This document shows positions 53,340-62,186 of a DNA stretch of 64,000 nt, in pieces. Numbering within the stretch: position 1 is the stretch's first letter; each line of letters begins with the position of its first letter. The position numbers and the translations under genes are program-made. This DNA is from CALCKU01 sp964654665 (GTDB taxonomy: Bacteria; Pseudomonadota; Alphaproteobacteria; Caulobacterales; Maricaulaceae), in NCBI GenBank assembly GCA_964654665.1, contig CAZZKV010000010.1, positions 26,287-90,286 of the forward strand. The letters run 5' to 3'. The notes under the pieces are model-generated. The model searched no databases. It saw only the letters and a program-made list of their open reading frames with translations, and was not told the origin of the DNA.

Positions 53340-54377
53340 ATGAAGAATGCAGTTATATTAGGAGCATCCGGCTATACAGGTGTAGAAGCTGTGCGCCTGA
53401 TTTCAGAGCATCCACATATTACGCTCACAGCGCTCACAGGACATAGCCGGGCAGGGCAGTCCTATGGGGAAATATATCCGCAATTCGTACATCAAGACCT
53501 TCCTAAGCTTACTAAATGGGAAGAGGTTAACTGGGATAGGATTGATGTAGCCTTTGCATGCTTACCCCATGGTGCGAGTCAGGAAACGATAGCCGCCATA
53601 CGGGATAAAGTTGAGACGATTATAGATTTATCAGCCGACTTTCGCCTATCTGATCCGGCGGTTTATGAAGAGGTCTATGGACGCCCCCATGGTTTTACAC
53701 ACCTTTTGGACACGGCAGTCTATGGCCTAACGGAATTTAACCGTACGAATATCCGCGATGCTGATCTTATTGCTTGTCCGGGATGCTATCCAACTTGCTC
53801 TTTACTACCTTTGATACCGGCCTTGAGGGCTGCTGTAATTGATGCGAGTTCAATTATTATCGATGCAAAATCCGGCGTTACAGGCGCCGGGCGGAAAACA
53901 TCGGCAAATTTACTATATTCCGAAATTTCAGATGGCGCGCACGCCTATGGCATTGCCAACCATCGCCACGCGCCTGAAATTGACCAGATAATCACGCATA
54001 TATCCGGCAATCCGTCTCGGGTTTCGTTTACGCCGCATCTTTTACCAATGAACCGGGGGATGATTGCTACTATTTATGCACAGCTTGCCCCGGGAAAAAC
54101 TTTTACAGAGTTACGGTCTGCTATAGAGACCGCTTATGCCGATGAACCTTTTATCCATTGTCTGCCGGCGGGAATTGTGCCCCAAACCCGCCATGTCCGC
54201 GGCACGAATCATTGTTTTTTAAATGTTTTTGAAGACCGTGTAGACGGTCGAATTATTCTGATTTCGGTTATCGATAACTTGACGAAAGGTTCGTCGGGTC
54301 AAGCCTTACAGAATTATAACCTGACACAGGGGTGGGATGAAACAAGCGGTCTTTCCATGCGCGCGCTTTTCCCCTAA
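53340..54377 (+). CDS. argC: N-acetyl-gamma-glutamyl-phosphate reductase
   Basis: ArgC reduces N-acetylglutamyl phosphate in arginine synthesis. The 345-residue protein has LGASGYTGVEAVRLI, the catalytic Cys in ACPGCYPTC (C149), KSGVTGAGRKTS and HLLPMNRGMIATIY. It starts just after the rpsI terminator. In many alphaproteobacteria argC follows rplM-rpsI like this. Confidence 0.96.
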   Translation: MKNAVILGASGYTGVEAVRLISEHPHITLTALTGHSRAGQSYGEIYPQFVHQDLPKLTKWEEVNWDRIDVAFACLPHGASQETIAAIRDKVETIIDLSADFRLSDPAVYEEVYGRPHGFTHLLDTAVYGLTEFNRTNIRDADLIACPGCYPTCSLLPLIPALRAAVIDASSIIIDAKSGVTGAGRKTSANLLYSEISDGAHAYGIANHRHAPEIDQIITHISGNPSRVSFTPHLLPMNRGMIATIYAQLAPGKTFTELRSAIETAYADEPFIHCLPAGIVPQTRHVRGTNHCFLNVFEDRVDGRIILISVIDNLTKGSSGQALQNYNLTQGWDETSGLSMRALFP

Positions 54378-54402
54378 GCTCCCCGAGAATTGAAGTGAAG
54401 TT

Positions 54403-54756
54403 ATGAATATGATTCAAAGAAAAATAACTCTGTATATCTTGCTGATAGCCGTTTTTTTACTGTCAGGGTGTAGCACTGTGAAAGTGCCAAATATCGACTT
54501 TTTGAAATTACCAGAATTTCGCAAAGAAGCGAATAATATCAAAAACTACCCCAAGGTTTCTGATGCACCTGCCGCGCCCGATGATGTTCGCAGTGCAAAG
54601 GCATGGGACAAGGATGCTAAAAGTCTCATACGCATGCGTGATAGTTTTGAAGCTCCTGTGAGTGGTAGCGAAGGCGTTAGTGATAGCGAAATTGAGTCCG
54701 AACTAGCCCGGTTGCAAAGCAAGGTTCAGGCCTATAAATTAGATGATCCGCAATAA
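54403..54756 (+). CDS. small lipoprotein, unknown
   Basis: No family recognised. The 117-residue protein has a lipobox (LLSGCSTV), then a mature part of about 95 residues, PEFRKEANNIKNYPKVSDAP and a helical ELARLQSKVQAYKLD tail, rich in Asp/Pro. It is 2 nt before the aminotransferase start, so co-transcribed. Likely an envelope protein. Confidence 0.75.
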   Translation: MNMIQRKITLYILLIAVFLLSGCSTVKVPNIDFLKLPEFRKEANNIKNYPKVSDAPAAPDDVRSAKAWDKDAKSLIRMRDSFEAPVSGSEGVSDSEIESELARLQSKVQAYKLDDPQ

Positions 54757-54758
54757 AT

Positions 54759-55958
54759 ATGGCAGAGCGATCCGAATTTTACCGTATTAAACGCTTACCG
54801 CCTTATGTTTTTGCTGAAGTGAATAAGCTAAAAGCAGAGCTTCGCGGTGATGGTATGGATATTATCGATTTTGGATTTGGCAATCCAGACTTGCCAACGC
54901 CCAAACATGTAATTGATAAATTAATTGAAACCGTTCAAAAGCCCAGAACAACAGGATATTCTGTCTCCCGAGGTATTTTAGGCCTGCGCCAAGCATGCGG
55001 ACGGTATTATAAACGCCGTTTTGACGTTGATTTGGACCCTGAGAGTGAAATCATCGCAACTATTGGGTCAAAAGAAGGGTTTGCCAATCTTGCGCAGGCT
55101 ATCACGGCGCCCGGCGATGTTATTTATGCGCCTGACCCTTCTTACCCCCTTCATGCATATGGATTTGTAATTGCCGGTGCAAAAATACAAGGCATTCCGG
55201 CTATAACGGCCGATGAATATCTGGCTGGTGTTAAAGAGGCGCTGATTAAAGCTGATAAGCCCCCTATGGCGATTGTCGTTTGTTTTCCGTCTAATCCGAC
55301 AGGAATGGTAGCCGACCTTAATTTTTATAAAGAAATCATAACGATAGCAAAGAAATATGATATTATTGTTTTGTCAGATTTGGCCTATTCAGAGATTTAT
55401 TTTGGAGATCCGCCGCCGTCTATTTTCGAAGTCGACGGGGCGAAGGATGTAGCTATTGAAACAACATCATTATCGAAAACCTATTCTATGGCGGGATGGC
55501 GCGTCGGGTTTGCCGTTGGGGCGAAACATTTGATTGCGGCATTGGCCCGCGTGAAATCCTATCTGGATTATGGGGCTTTTACGCCTGTGCAAGTCGCGGC
55601 TTGTGCTGCGCTGGATGGCCCGCAAGATTGCGTAGAACATGCAAGAGCTATATATCGCGCACGCCGTGATGTTTTAGTCGAGAGTTTTGGGCGCGCAGGT
55701 TGGGATATACCGCCGCCTGATGCCTCTATGTTTGCATGGGCGCCTCTTCCACAGGCTGCGAAAGGTATGACATCGCTTGAGTTTTCAAAAAAATTGATGA
55801 TAGAAGCGGGTGTTGCGGTCTCTCCGGGGAATGGATTTGGTAAAAATGGCGAAGGCTATGTTCGCATCGCCGTTGTTGAAAATGAACAAAGAATCCGCCA
55901 AGCGGCACGAAATTTGCGTCCATTCTTGGCGCAATTCAGCAAGCAAGTTGCTGAATGA
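54759..55958 (+). CDS. class I PLP-dependent aminotransferase (AlaC/LL-DAP-aminotransferase-like)
   Basis: The 399-residue protein starts AERSEFYRIKRLPPYVFAEVNKLK, with FGFGNPDLPTPKHVI, the PLP Lys in TTSLSKTYSMAGWRVGF (K240) and VSPGNGFGKNGEGYVRIA at the end. This matches the AlaC-type alanine aminotransferase family; substrate specificity is not proven. In alphaproteobacteria it is commonly followed by hom and glpX; here glpX follows directly. Confidence 0.92.
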   Translation: MAERSEFYRIKRLPPYVFAEVNKLKAELRGDGMDIIDFGFGNPDLPTPKHVIDKLIETVQKPRTTGYSVSRGILGLRQACGRYYKRRFDVDLDPESEIIATIGSKEGFANLAQAITAPGDVIYAPDPSYPLHAYGFVIAGAKIQGIPAITADEYLAGVKEALIKADKPPMAIVVCFPSNPTGMVADLNFYKEIITIAKKYDIIVLSDLAYSEIYFGDPPPSIFEVDGAKDVAIETTSLSKTYSMAGWRVGFAVGAKHLIAALARVKSYLDYGAFTPVQVAACAALDGPQDCVEHARAIYRARRDVLVESFGRAGWDIPPPDASMFAWAPLPQAAKGMTSLEFSKKLMIEAGVAVSPGNGFGKNGEGYVRIAVVENEQRIRQAARNLRPFLAQFSKQVAE

Positions 55959-55982
55959 TTTTATTAAATTAAGGACTTAACT

Positions 55983-56939
55983 ATGACGTCTTATCCGGGA
56001 TTTGACTCTGCACTGGCTCTCGAAGCGGCATTGGTTACAGAACGCGCCGCTATTGCGGCCTCCTACCTTGTTGGACGGGGAGATGAAAAGGCCGCCGATA
56101 AAGCCGCTGTTGATGCAATGCGCAATGGCTTGAATGCTATGAATATTGCGGGCCGCGTCGTTATTGGAGAAGGCGAGCGGGACGAAGCGCCTATGCTATA
56201 TATTGGCGAGGAAGTTGGCACGAAAAACGGTCCGGCAATTGATATTGCTCTTGATCCGCTAGAAGGGACAACCTTGACGGCAAAGGCCATGCCGAATGCT
56301 TTGGCTGTCATGGCGTTTTCGCCGCATGGGCAAATGCTACACGCCCCGGATGTCTATATGGACAAAATAGCCATTGGTCCGGGTTATGCGCCCGGCATTA
56401 TTGATCTGGATAAATCGCCAGCCGATAATGCCCGGGCTTTAGCCAAAGCCAAAGGGGTAAACCCTGAAAATATTACGGTTTGTGTATTAGACCGTACGCG
56501 GCATGGAAAAATTATCGATGAGTTGAGAGATTTAAAAGCCTCCGTCTATTTGATTACGGATGGTGATGTCCAAGGTGTCATTAATACCACCAATCCAGCT
56601 ACTCATGTTGATATGTATATCGGGCAAGGGGGCGCGCCCGAAGGTGTTCTGGCCGCTGCGGCTTTAAATTGTGTCGGGGGGCAAATGCAGGCTCGCCTTC
56701 ATTTTCGTAATGATACTGAAATTGAACGGGCGCGCCGTGTTGGCATCGATAATCTTGATAAAAAATATGATTTGAAAGAACTTGCTGCCGGGCCAACAAT
56801 TTTTGCAGCAACAGGTGTAACAGCAGGCGGTTTACTAGACGGCGTGCGCATTGATAATGGCAAAGTCAGTACCGAAACACTGATTATGAATTCCGTAGAT
56901 GGGTCCGTTCAACATTTGCGATCTCAACGGCCGCTTTAA
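55983..56939 (+). CDS. glpX: fructose-1,6-bisphosphatase class II
   Basis: GlpX hydrolyses fructose 1,6-bisphosphate in gluconeogenesis. The 318-residue protein has VIGEGERDEAPMLYIGEEVG, DIALDPLEGTTLTAKAMP and VDMYIGQGGAPEGVLAAAAL. It is 24 nt after the aminotransferase and 5 nt before recJ. Confidence 0.96.
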   Translation: MTSYPGFDSALALEAALVTERAAIAASYLVGRGDEKAADKAAVDAMRNGLNAMNIAGRVVIGEGERDEAPMLYIGEEVGTKNGPAIDIALDPLEGTTLTAKAMPNALAVMAFSPHGQMLHAPDVYMDKIAIGPGYAPGIIDLDKSPADNARALAKAKGVNPENITVCVLDRTRHGKIIDELRDLKASVYLITDGDVQGVINTTNPATHVDMYIGQGGAPEGVLAAAALNCVGGQMQARLHFRNDTEIERARRVGIDNLDKKYDLKELAAGPTIFAATGVTAGGLLDGVRIDNGKVSTETLIMNSVDGSVQHLRSQRPL

Positions 56940-56944
56940 GTTTC

Positions 56945-58702
56945 GTGTCAGACGCATTCCTTGGAGTTACATCGTCTGTTCGCAAATTAATATGGCGCGC
57001 GCGTTGCCGTGATGAAAAAGAGGTTCAAGCCCTAGAGCAACAAGCAGGGCTGGATTATCTGACAGCGCAATTATTGGCAGGACGTGGTATTACGCCAGAT
57101 CAAGCCTCTGGTTTTTTGAAACCAAGTTTGCGTGAACATATGCCGGACCCAGCATTAATGGCCGGTATGGAAACAGCGGTTTCTGTTATTGCTGACGCTG
57201 TGGAGAACCAGAAAAACATAGCCATATTTGCTGATTATGATGTGGACGGCGGGACATCAGCCGCCCAGCTTATACGGTGGGGACGTTATATGGGATGTGA
57301 ATTCGATCTCTATATTCCTGACCGTGTTGCAGAAGGTTATGGTCCCTCAGCCGATGCGTTTCATAAGCTGAAGGCCAAAGGTGCACAGCTTGTTATAACG
57401 GTTGATTGCGGTGCTGCTGCACATGAAGCGCTAGAGGCTGCCCGTGATATTGATCTGCCTATTATTGTTATTGATCATCATTTGATGCATGGCGAGATGC
57501 CCTATGCCGAAGCTATTGTAAATCCAAACCGGCCCGATGATATATCGGGTCTGGGTGATCTGGCAGCAGCCGGTGTAACATTCATGCTTTTGGCGGCGTT
57601 AAATCGTGAAATGAAACGACGCGGGCGGGGGAATGTGCCTAATTTGCTAGATTTATTAGGGTTAGCGGCCTTTGGAACGATTTGTGATGTGGTGAAATTG
57701 CAAGGCCTTAACCGCGTTATTGTAAAACAGGGATTGCAGGTTCTATCGAGCCAAAAACATATTGGTATTGCTGCATTGGCCGATATTGCCAATATTTCTC
57801 CACCTTTTGGAACCTATCATGCAGGCTTTGTATTGGGGCCGCGTATCAATGCGGGAGGCCGTATTGGACGGGCCGATATGGGCGCGGAACTTTTGTCGAC
57901 CGAAAATGCACAGCTTGCCTATGCGTATGCCGCTGAACTTGACCGCGTGAATGCAACGCGCCGGCAAATGCAGGATGACATGCTGCGCGAGGCTATTGAT
58001 ACGGCAGAATTACACTTTGATAAACCTATTATTATTATTGACAAAAAAGGCTGGCACCCGGGCATCATTGGTATCATTGCGGGGCGACTTAAAGACCAAT
58101 TTGATAAGCCGGCTATTGTAATTAGTTTTGACGGCAGCGGCGCAGGGAAGGGATCGGCCCGGTCATTGCGCGGCGTTAACATCGGCGAATTTATAGCCCA
58201 AGCGCGTGATGCGGGGGTGTTAATATCAGGCGGAGGGCATGCCATGGCCGGGGGGTTATCTATAAACCGCGATACACTCGATAAGTTTAAACATTATGCC
58301 TATGAGCAATTACAAGAGGATGTTGAGATAGCCAGAGCGCAATTGGGACTGGATATTGATGCTCTTATAACGGCATCAGCAGCCACAATGGATTTAATCC
58401 AAATACAAGACACTATCGGCCCTTTTGGCGCAGGTAATCCCCAACCGGTTTTCGGATTGGCCAATATGCGTATTGCCTATGCAAAACGGCTTAATGGTGG
58501 ACATATACGTTGTAGCTTCGAAGATAGCGGCGGGGCGCGCCTGTCTGGCATTTGCTTTCGAGCTGATGAAAACGGTTTGTCCGACACTCTTTTATCAGCG
58601 GAAGATATCCGTGTGCATATTGCAGGCCGGATTAAACTGGATCGATATCAAGGACGTGAAAAAATTGACTTTCATCTAGTGGATATAGCGATGGCTTCAT
58701 AA
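56945..58702 (+). CDS. recJ: single-stranded-DNA-specific exonuclease RecJ
   Basis: RecJ degrades single-stranded DNA 5' to 3' in recombination and repair. The 585-residue protein starts at a GTG (56945). It has DYDVDGGTSAAQLI, TVDCGAAAHEAL, the DHH motif VIDHHLMHG and the DHHA1 motif SGGGHAMAGGLSI. An OB fold closes the protein (IHIAGRIKLDRYQGREKIDFHL). Confidence 0.96.
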   Translation: MSDAFLGVTSSVRKLIWRARCRDEKEVQALEQQAGLDYLTAQLLAGRGITPDQASGFLKPSLREHMPDPALMAGMETAVSVIADAVENQKNIAIFADYDVDGGTSAAQLIRWGRYMGCEFDLYIPDRVAEGYGPSADAFHKLKAKGAQLVITVDCGAAAHEALEAARDIDLPIIVIDHHLMHGEMPYAEAIVNPNRPDDISGLGDLAAAGVTFMLLAALNREMKRRGRGNVPNLLDLLGLAAFGTICDVVKLQGLNRVIVKQGLQVLSSQKHIGIAALADIANISPPFGTYHAGFVLGPRINAGGRIGRADMGAELLSTENAQLAYAYAAELDRVNATRRQMQDDMLREAIDTAELHFDKPIIIIDKKGWHPGIIGIIAGRLKDQFDKPAIVISFDGSGAGKGSARSLRGVNIGEFIAQARDAGVLISGGGHAMAGGLSINRDTLDKFKHYAYEQLQEDVEIARAQLGLDIDALITASAATMDLIQIQDTIGPFGAGNPQPVFGLANMRIAYAKRLNGGHIRCSFEDSGGARLSGICFRADENGLSDTLLSAEDIRVHIAGRIKLDRYQGREKIDFHLVDIAMAS

Positions 58703-58760
58703 TATTATGATTTTGATACTATGATTTTGGTGAAAATTTCACTTTTTGTGAAAATCGCCC

Positions 58761-58789
58761 TTGCCAGCCTGTATAAGCAGTTATATATC
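58761..58789 (+). promoter_or_regulatory. predicted promoter of tRNA-Glu
   Basis: TTGCCA (58761-58766) and TATATC (58784-58789) are 17 nt apart and end 17 nt before the tRNA. The layout resembles the promoter upstream of tRNA-Pro(GGG), which also uses a TTGCC -35. Confidence 0.5.
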
Positions 58790-58806
58790 CCGCGCGTTGC
58801 TTAAGC

Positions 58807-58881
58807 GGTCCCTTCGTCTATCGGTTAGGACGCCAGGTTTTCAACCTGGAAAGAGGGGTTCGATTCCCCTAGGGACTGCCA
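58807..58881 (+). tRNA. tRNA-Glu(TTC)
   Basis: Acceptor GGTCCCT pairs with AGGGACT (G-U at the first pair). The anticodon stem is CCAGG/CCTGG and the loop TTTTCAA gives anticodon TTC. The T-arm is GGGG-TTCGATT-CCCC and CCA is encoded. Confidence 0.97.
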
Positions 58882-58950
58882 AGCAATTTTCTTCGATTTA
58901 TCAGGGATAAAACCCTTGGCCCAGGGCGGCAATACCGTTAGGAATGCGCC

Positions 58951-59421
58951 ATGAGACATATTTTGATATTATCGGTTGCTTTATGGTTTGCGGGTGTGAC
59001 CTTTGCGCAAGTTAAAGACCCTAATCCTGTGGATTTTGGAGAGACTGAAAAACTTACAATCGTTAGCGAGACAGGGAGTCACGACTTTCAGGTTGAAATT
59101 GCTGATACGCGTGAAAAACAACGCCATGGTTATATGTTTAAAGAGACATTGGCCGGGGATGAGGGCATGCTTTTCGAATTTGAACAAACTGATGTTCAAA
59201 CCATCTGGATGAAAAACACAAGCCTATCGCTTGATATTATTTTTATACGCGAGAATGGGAAAATCTTGAAAATCGAGCATTCAGCACAACCCTATACGTT
59301 ACGCAGTGCTTCATCCGAAGCCCCGGTTGCGGCTGTTTTGGAAATTATTGGCGGACGATCCAAAGCGCTAGGCATTATGCCGGGTGATGTTGTTAAACAT
59401 ACCTTTTTCAAGACTGAATAA
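58951..59421 (+). CDS. DUF192 family protein, secreted
   Basis: The 156-residue protein has a signal peptide (cleavage near FAQV) and the DUF192 pattern: FQVEIADTREKQRHGYMFK, GMLFEFEQTDVQTIWMKNT, LDIIFIRENGKILKIE and GRSKALGIMPGD. Function of the family is unknown. It lies between two tRNA genes. Confidence 0.93.
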   Translation: MRHILILSVALWFAGVTFAQVKDPNPVDFGETEKLTIVSETGSHDFQVEIADTREKQRHGYMFKETLAGDEGMLFEFEQTDVQTIWMKNTSLSLDIIFIRENGKILKIEHSAQPYTLRSASSEAPVAAVLEIIGGRSKALGIMPGDVVKHTFFKTE

Positions 59422-59500
59422 GCTTTACCAAAAAAACGCATTTTGAGTCTTTTACGCCCTTGCGCTTTTGGCTCGAATCTATAAAAGGCCAACACTCCGT

Positions 59501-59577
<77 letters not shown>

Positions 59578-59596
59578 TTTTGCTGAAAAAGCAAAA
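59578..59596 (+). terminator. hairpin after tRNA-Pro(TGG)
   Basis: TTTTGCT-GAAAA-AGCAAAA forms a 7-bp AT-rich stem directly after the tRNA CCA end. No U-run follows, so it may be a processing or termination hairpin of low strength. Confidence 0.3.
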
Positions 59597-59757
59597 CTAT
59601 ATGTCTGTGTTTTGTAAATTAAGATTTTATGCCGATTTTGGTGTATTTAAAGGCTAATTCCCTGTTTTTATCCTATTTAATCATGCGGTTCGATCTAAAT
59701 TCGTAATCCTTTGATAACTACCCTGTGTTCTAAAGGGGAAAAATATCGGGGGATTCG

Positions 59758-61722
59758 ATGACAACAACCGAAGTACAACAAAATAATCACCTTAATCCCA
59801 TGGAACAGCCATATAAACGTATTGAAATTGGACGGGTTCTATCAGTGGGGTCATCTATGGCGATGATTTCCATAAATAAATCTGTGATTCGTAATAATCA
59901 ATTGCATATGGCGCAATTGGGAACAGTTTTGAAAATTGTCACAAGTAATTCAATTGTTGTTGCTATGGTTTCATCTTTGAAAATCGGAGCCAAAGACGAG
60001 GAAGGGCTTAATGACGGTTGTCTCGCCCGTCTTGATATTCTGGGTGAAATTACAACAAATCAGACAACCCGACAAACCTCTTTTTATCGCGGCGTCCGCT
60101 CATTCCCGGTTTTAAATGAAGCTGTTTATAATATGTCAGCCGCTGAACTGGAGTTAATTTTTTCGACAAAAGGACAAGAAAGCATTCAGATCGGTCGATT
60201 GCAGCAAGATGGCTCGATTTTGGCGGAAGTACGCACAAATGATCTTCTTTCAAAACATTTTGCTATTATAGGATCAACAGGGTCCGGCAAATCCTGTACG
60301 GTTGCCTTGGTGATGCAGGCGATTTTGGATGAAAATCATAACGCGCATGTTGTATTATTTGATCCGCATAATGAATATTCTAAAAGCTTTGGTAACTTGG
60401 CTCATGTCATCCGAAACGATTCATTGGACTTGCCGATATGGATGTTTGATTTTGAAGAAACTGTAGAGTTTCTCGCCAGTGAAATTGAAGACCAAGCCCG
60501 TGAAGAGGCTGTCATTTTATCTGAAGTAATCCTGAAAGCCAAACAAATGTTTGAGCGCTCGCGCCAAAAAAATGATGTTTCAACACAGGTGAAACTGGAT
60601 GATATTGAAAAGGAACTCCACCGAATTGCCGCTCATATTTCATTAGACTCTCCTGTCCCATATCGTATTCGCGATGTTATCCGCCTGATTGACCATCAAA
60701 TGGGTAAATTGGAAAATTCTAATAATTTGGCTCCATTTAAACGCTTAAAACGGCGGATCGACGGGTTGCTAGCAGATCCGCGCTATCAATTTGTTTTTCG
60801 CAATCAAGCAGCCCCTGACACAATTGATAATATATGCGGGAAAATTTTCCGTATTCCCGTAATGGGTAAACCTATTTCCATTCTCGACTTTTCGGGTATT
60901 CCTTCGGAAGCATTGAATGTTGTTGTTTCGGTGATAAGTCGTTTGGCATTTGAACTGGCAATGTGGAGCGAACGGCGTTTACCTATCCTTTTGGTTTGCG
61001 AAGAGGCGCACCGCTATATTCCCGCTGATACACGTCTTGGATTTACCTCAACACGGCGCGCGATTTCACGAATAGCGAAAGAAGGACGCAAATATGGCGT
61101 ATCATTGGCGATAGTGTCCCAACGTCCGTCTGAGCTTGAGCCTTCTACATTATCACAATGTTCGACAATTTTTTCAATGCGTCTATCAAATGAGATTGAC
61201 CAGAATTTTGTGCGGGCGGCGGTCCCTGATGGAGCGGCTGAATTATTATCTTTCTTGCCCTCATTAGGAACGGCGGAAGCCATGGTCTTTGGCGAGGCCG
61301 TTAATATGCCTATGCGAGTTATTTTGAATAACTTAGCAGAAGACCGGCGACCCCATAGTTCAAGTGCTAAATTTACCGATATTTGGGCGGGCGAAGATGT
61401 TAATCCTGCATTTATGACACAGGTTTTCAATAATTGGCGATCACGCCGCATCAACCGACCAGGGGAAAGGGCTCAAAAACCTCAATTATCCAATACAGCT
61501 ACACGCCAGATAGCGAATCAGTCCATTCGCAAGACAGCTGTAGTGAACGCAGCAGAACGAGCCCGTGTAACAGCGGAGCAGGCCACGCAACAAATAACGC
61601 AAAAAACCATGCCTTTACGCCAAACAATGGCCAATAGCCTGAAAGACGCTTCCGCGCAGCGTCCGCAAAATCTGGCAGAGGTCAAGAAGATGCTTAATAC
61701 CGCCTTCCACAGGGATATATAG
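59758..61722 (+). CDS. HerA-like ATPase (DUF87/HAS-barrel) with long C-terminal tail
   Basis: This 654-residue protein has an N-terminal HAS-barrel-like region (residues about 20-150; GRVLSVGSSMAMISIN, LGEITT). A RecA/FtsK-like motor domain follows, with Walker A IGSTGSGKSCT (171-181) and Walker B ILLVCEEAHRYIP (about 408-420). Arg and Gln sensor-like segments are SRIAKEGRKYGVS and VSQRPSELEPS. The last 90 residues are Ala/Gln/Arg-rich and probably helical. HerA motors normally work with NurA nuclease in archaea, or with other nucleases in bacteria; no partner is beside it. It stands alone between tRNA-Pro and a small complex I gene. Role unknown. Confidence 0.9.
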   Translation: MTTTEVQQNNHLNPMEQPYKRIEIGRVLSVGSSMAMISINKSVIRNNQLHMAQLGTVLKIVTSNSIVVAMVSSLKIGAKDEEGLNDGCLARLDILGEITTNQTTRQTSFYRGVRSFPVLNEAVYNMSAAELELIFSTKGQESIQIGRLQQDGSILAEVRTNDLLSKHFAIIGSTGSGKSCTVALVMQAILDENHNAHVVLFDPHNEYSKSFGNLAHVIRNDSLDLPIWMFDFEETVEFLASEIEDQAREEAVILSEVILKAKQMFERSRQKNDVSTQVKLDDIEKELHRIAAHISLDSPVPYRIRDVIRLIDHQMGKLENSNNLAPFKRLKRRIDGLLADPRYQFVFRNQAAPDTIDNICGKIFRIPVMGKPISILDFSGIPSEALNVVVSVISRLAFELAMWSERRLPILLVCEEAHRYIPADTRLGFTSTRRAISRIAKEGRKYGVSLAIVSQRPSELEPSTLSQCSTIFSMRLSNEIDQNFVRAAVPDGAAELLSFLPSLGTAEAMVFGEAVNMPMRVILNNLAEDRRPHSSSAKFTDIWAGEDVNPAFMTQVFNNWRSRRINRPGERAQKPQLSNTATRQIANQSIRKTAVVNAAERARVTAEQATQQITQKTMPLRQTMANSLKDASAQRPQNLAEVKKMLNTAFHRDI

Positions 61723-61797
61723 CGTTCTTTTTATCTGATGTATTTACAGCCGCTGTCATAAAGATTATGGGACAGTCATAATTCAAAAGGTTTGTTT

Positions 61798-62100
61798 ATG
61801 TTGGCGAAAATTTATCAACCTGCACCATCGGCAATGCAATCGGGCCGTAGTGGTAAAGGCTGGGTTCTGGAATTTATCAGCAAAACGCCTAATGTTTTTG
61901 ATCCCCTGACAGGCACTTACAGATCTACGGATATGCGCTCACAAATCGATTTGAAATTCGATGATTTAGAGAGTGCCATTGCTTATGCTAAAAAGCATAA
62001 TATTGCTCACAGGGTTATACAACCGAGAAAGGTAAAACGTATTAGCCGCAGTTATGCCGAAAATTTCGACTATGATCGTAAATTACCTTGGACACATTAA
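61798..62100 (+). CDS. NADH dehydrogenase complex I accessory subunit, NDUFS4-like (ETC complex I family)
   Basis: The ATG at 61798 follows an AAAAGG Shine-Dalgarno by 7 nt and gives 100 residues. The ETC_C1_NDUFS4-type pattern is AKIYQPAPSAMQSGRSGKGWVLEF, DPLTGTYRSTDMRSQIDLKF and the C-terminal RSYAENFDYDRKLPWTH. In mitochondria NDUFS4 binds the N-module of complex I; in alphaproteobacteria the gene is a single conserved accessory gene. tRNA-Arg follows. Confidence 0.9.
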   Translation: MLAKIYQPAPSAMQSGRSGKGWVLEFISKTPNVFDPLTGTYRSTDMRSQIDLKFDDLESAIAYAKKHNIAHRVIQPRKVKRISRSYAENFDYDRKLPWTH

Positions 62101-62109
62101 ACATTCTGG

Positions 62110-62186
62110 GGATCCATAGCTCAACTGGATAGAGCAGCCGCCTTCTAAGCGGCAGGTTGTAGGTTCGAGTCCTACTGGGTCTGCCA
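62110..62186 (+). tRNA. tRNA-Arg(TCT)
   Basis: Acceptor GGATCCA pairs with TGGGTCT (G-U and U-G wobbles), anticodon stem GCCGC/GCGGC, loop CTTCTAA with anticodon TCT. T-arm GTAGG-TTCGAGT-CCTAC, CCA is encoded. Downstream sequence changes character, see the region after it. Confidence 0.96.

Noticed and set aside
59758..61722. HerA-like ATPase as part of a defence system
   Set aside because: No nuclease, Sir2, DUF4297 or toxin gene is adjacent, so a defence-system call is not supported.
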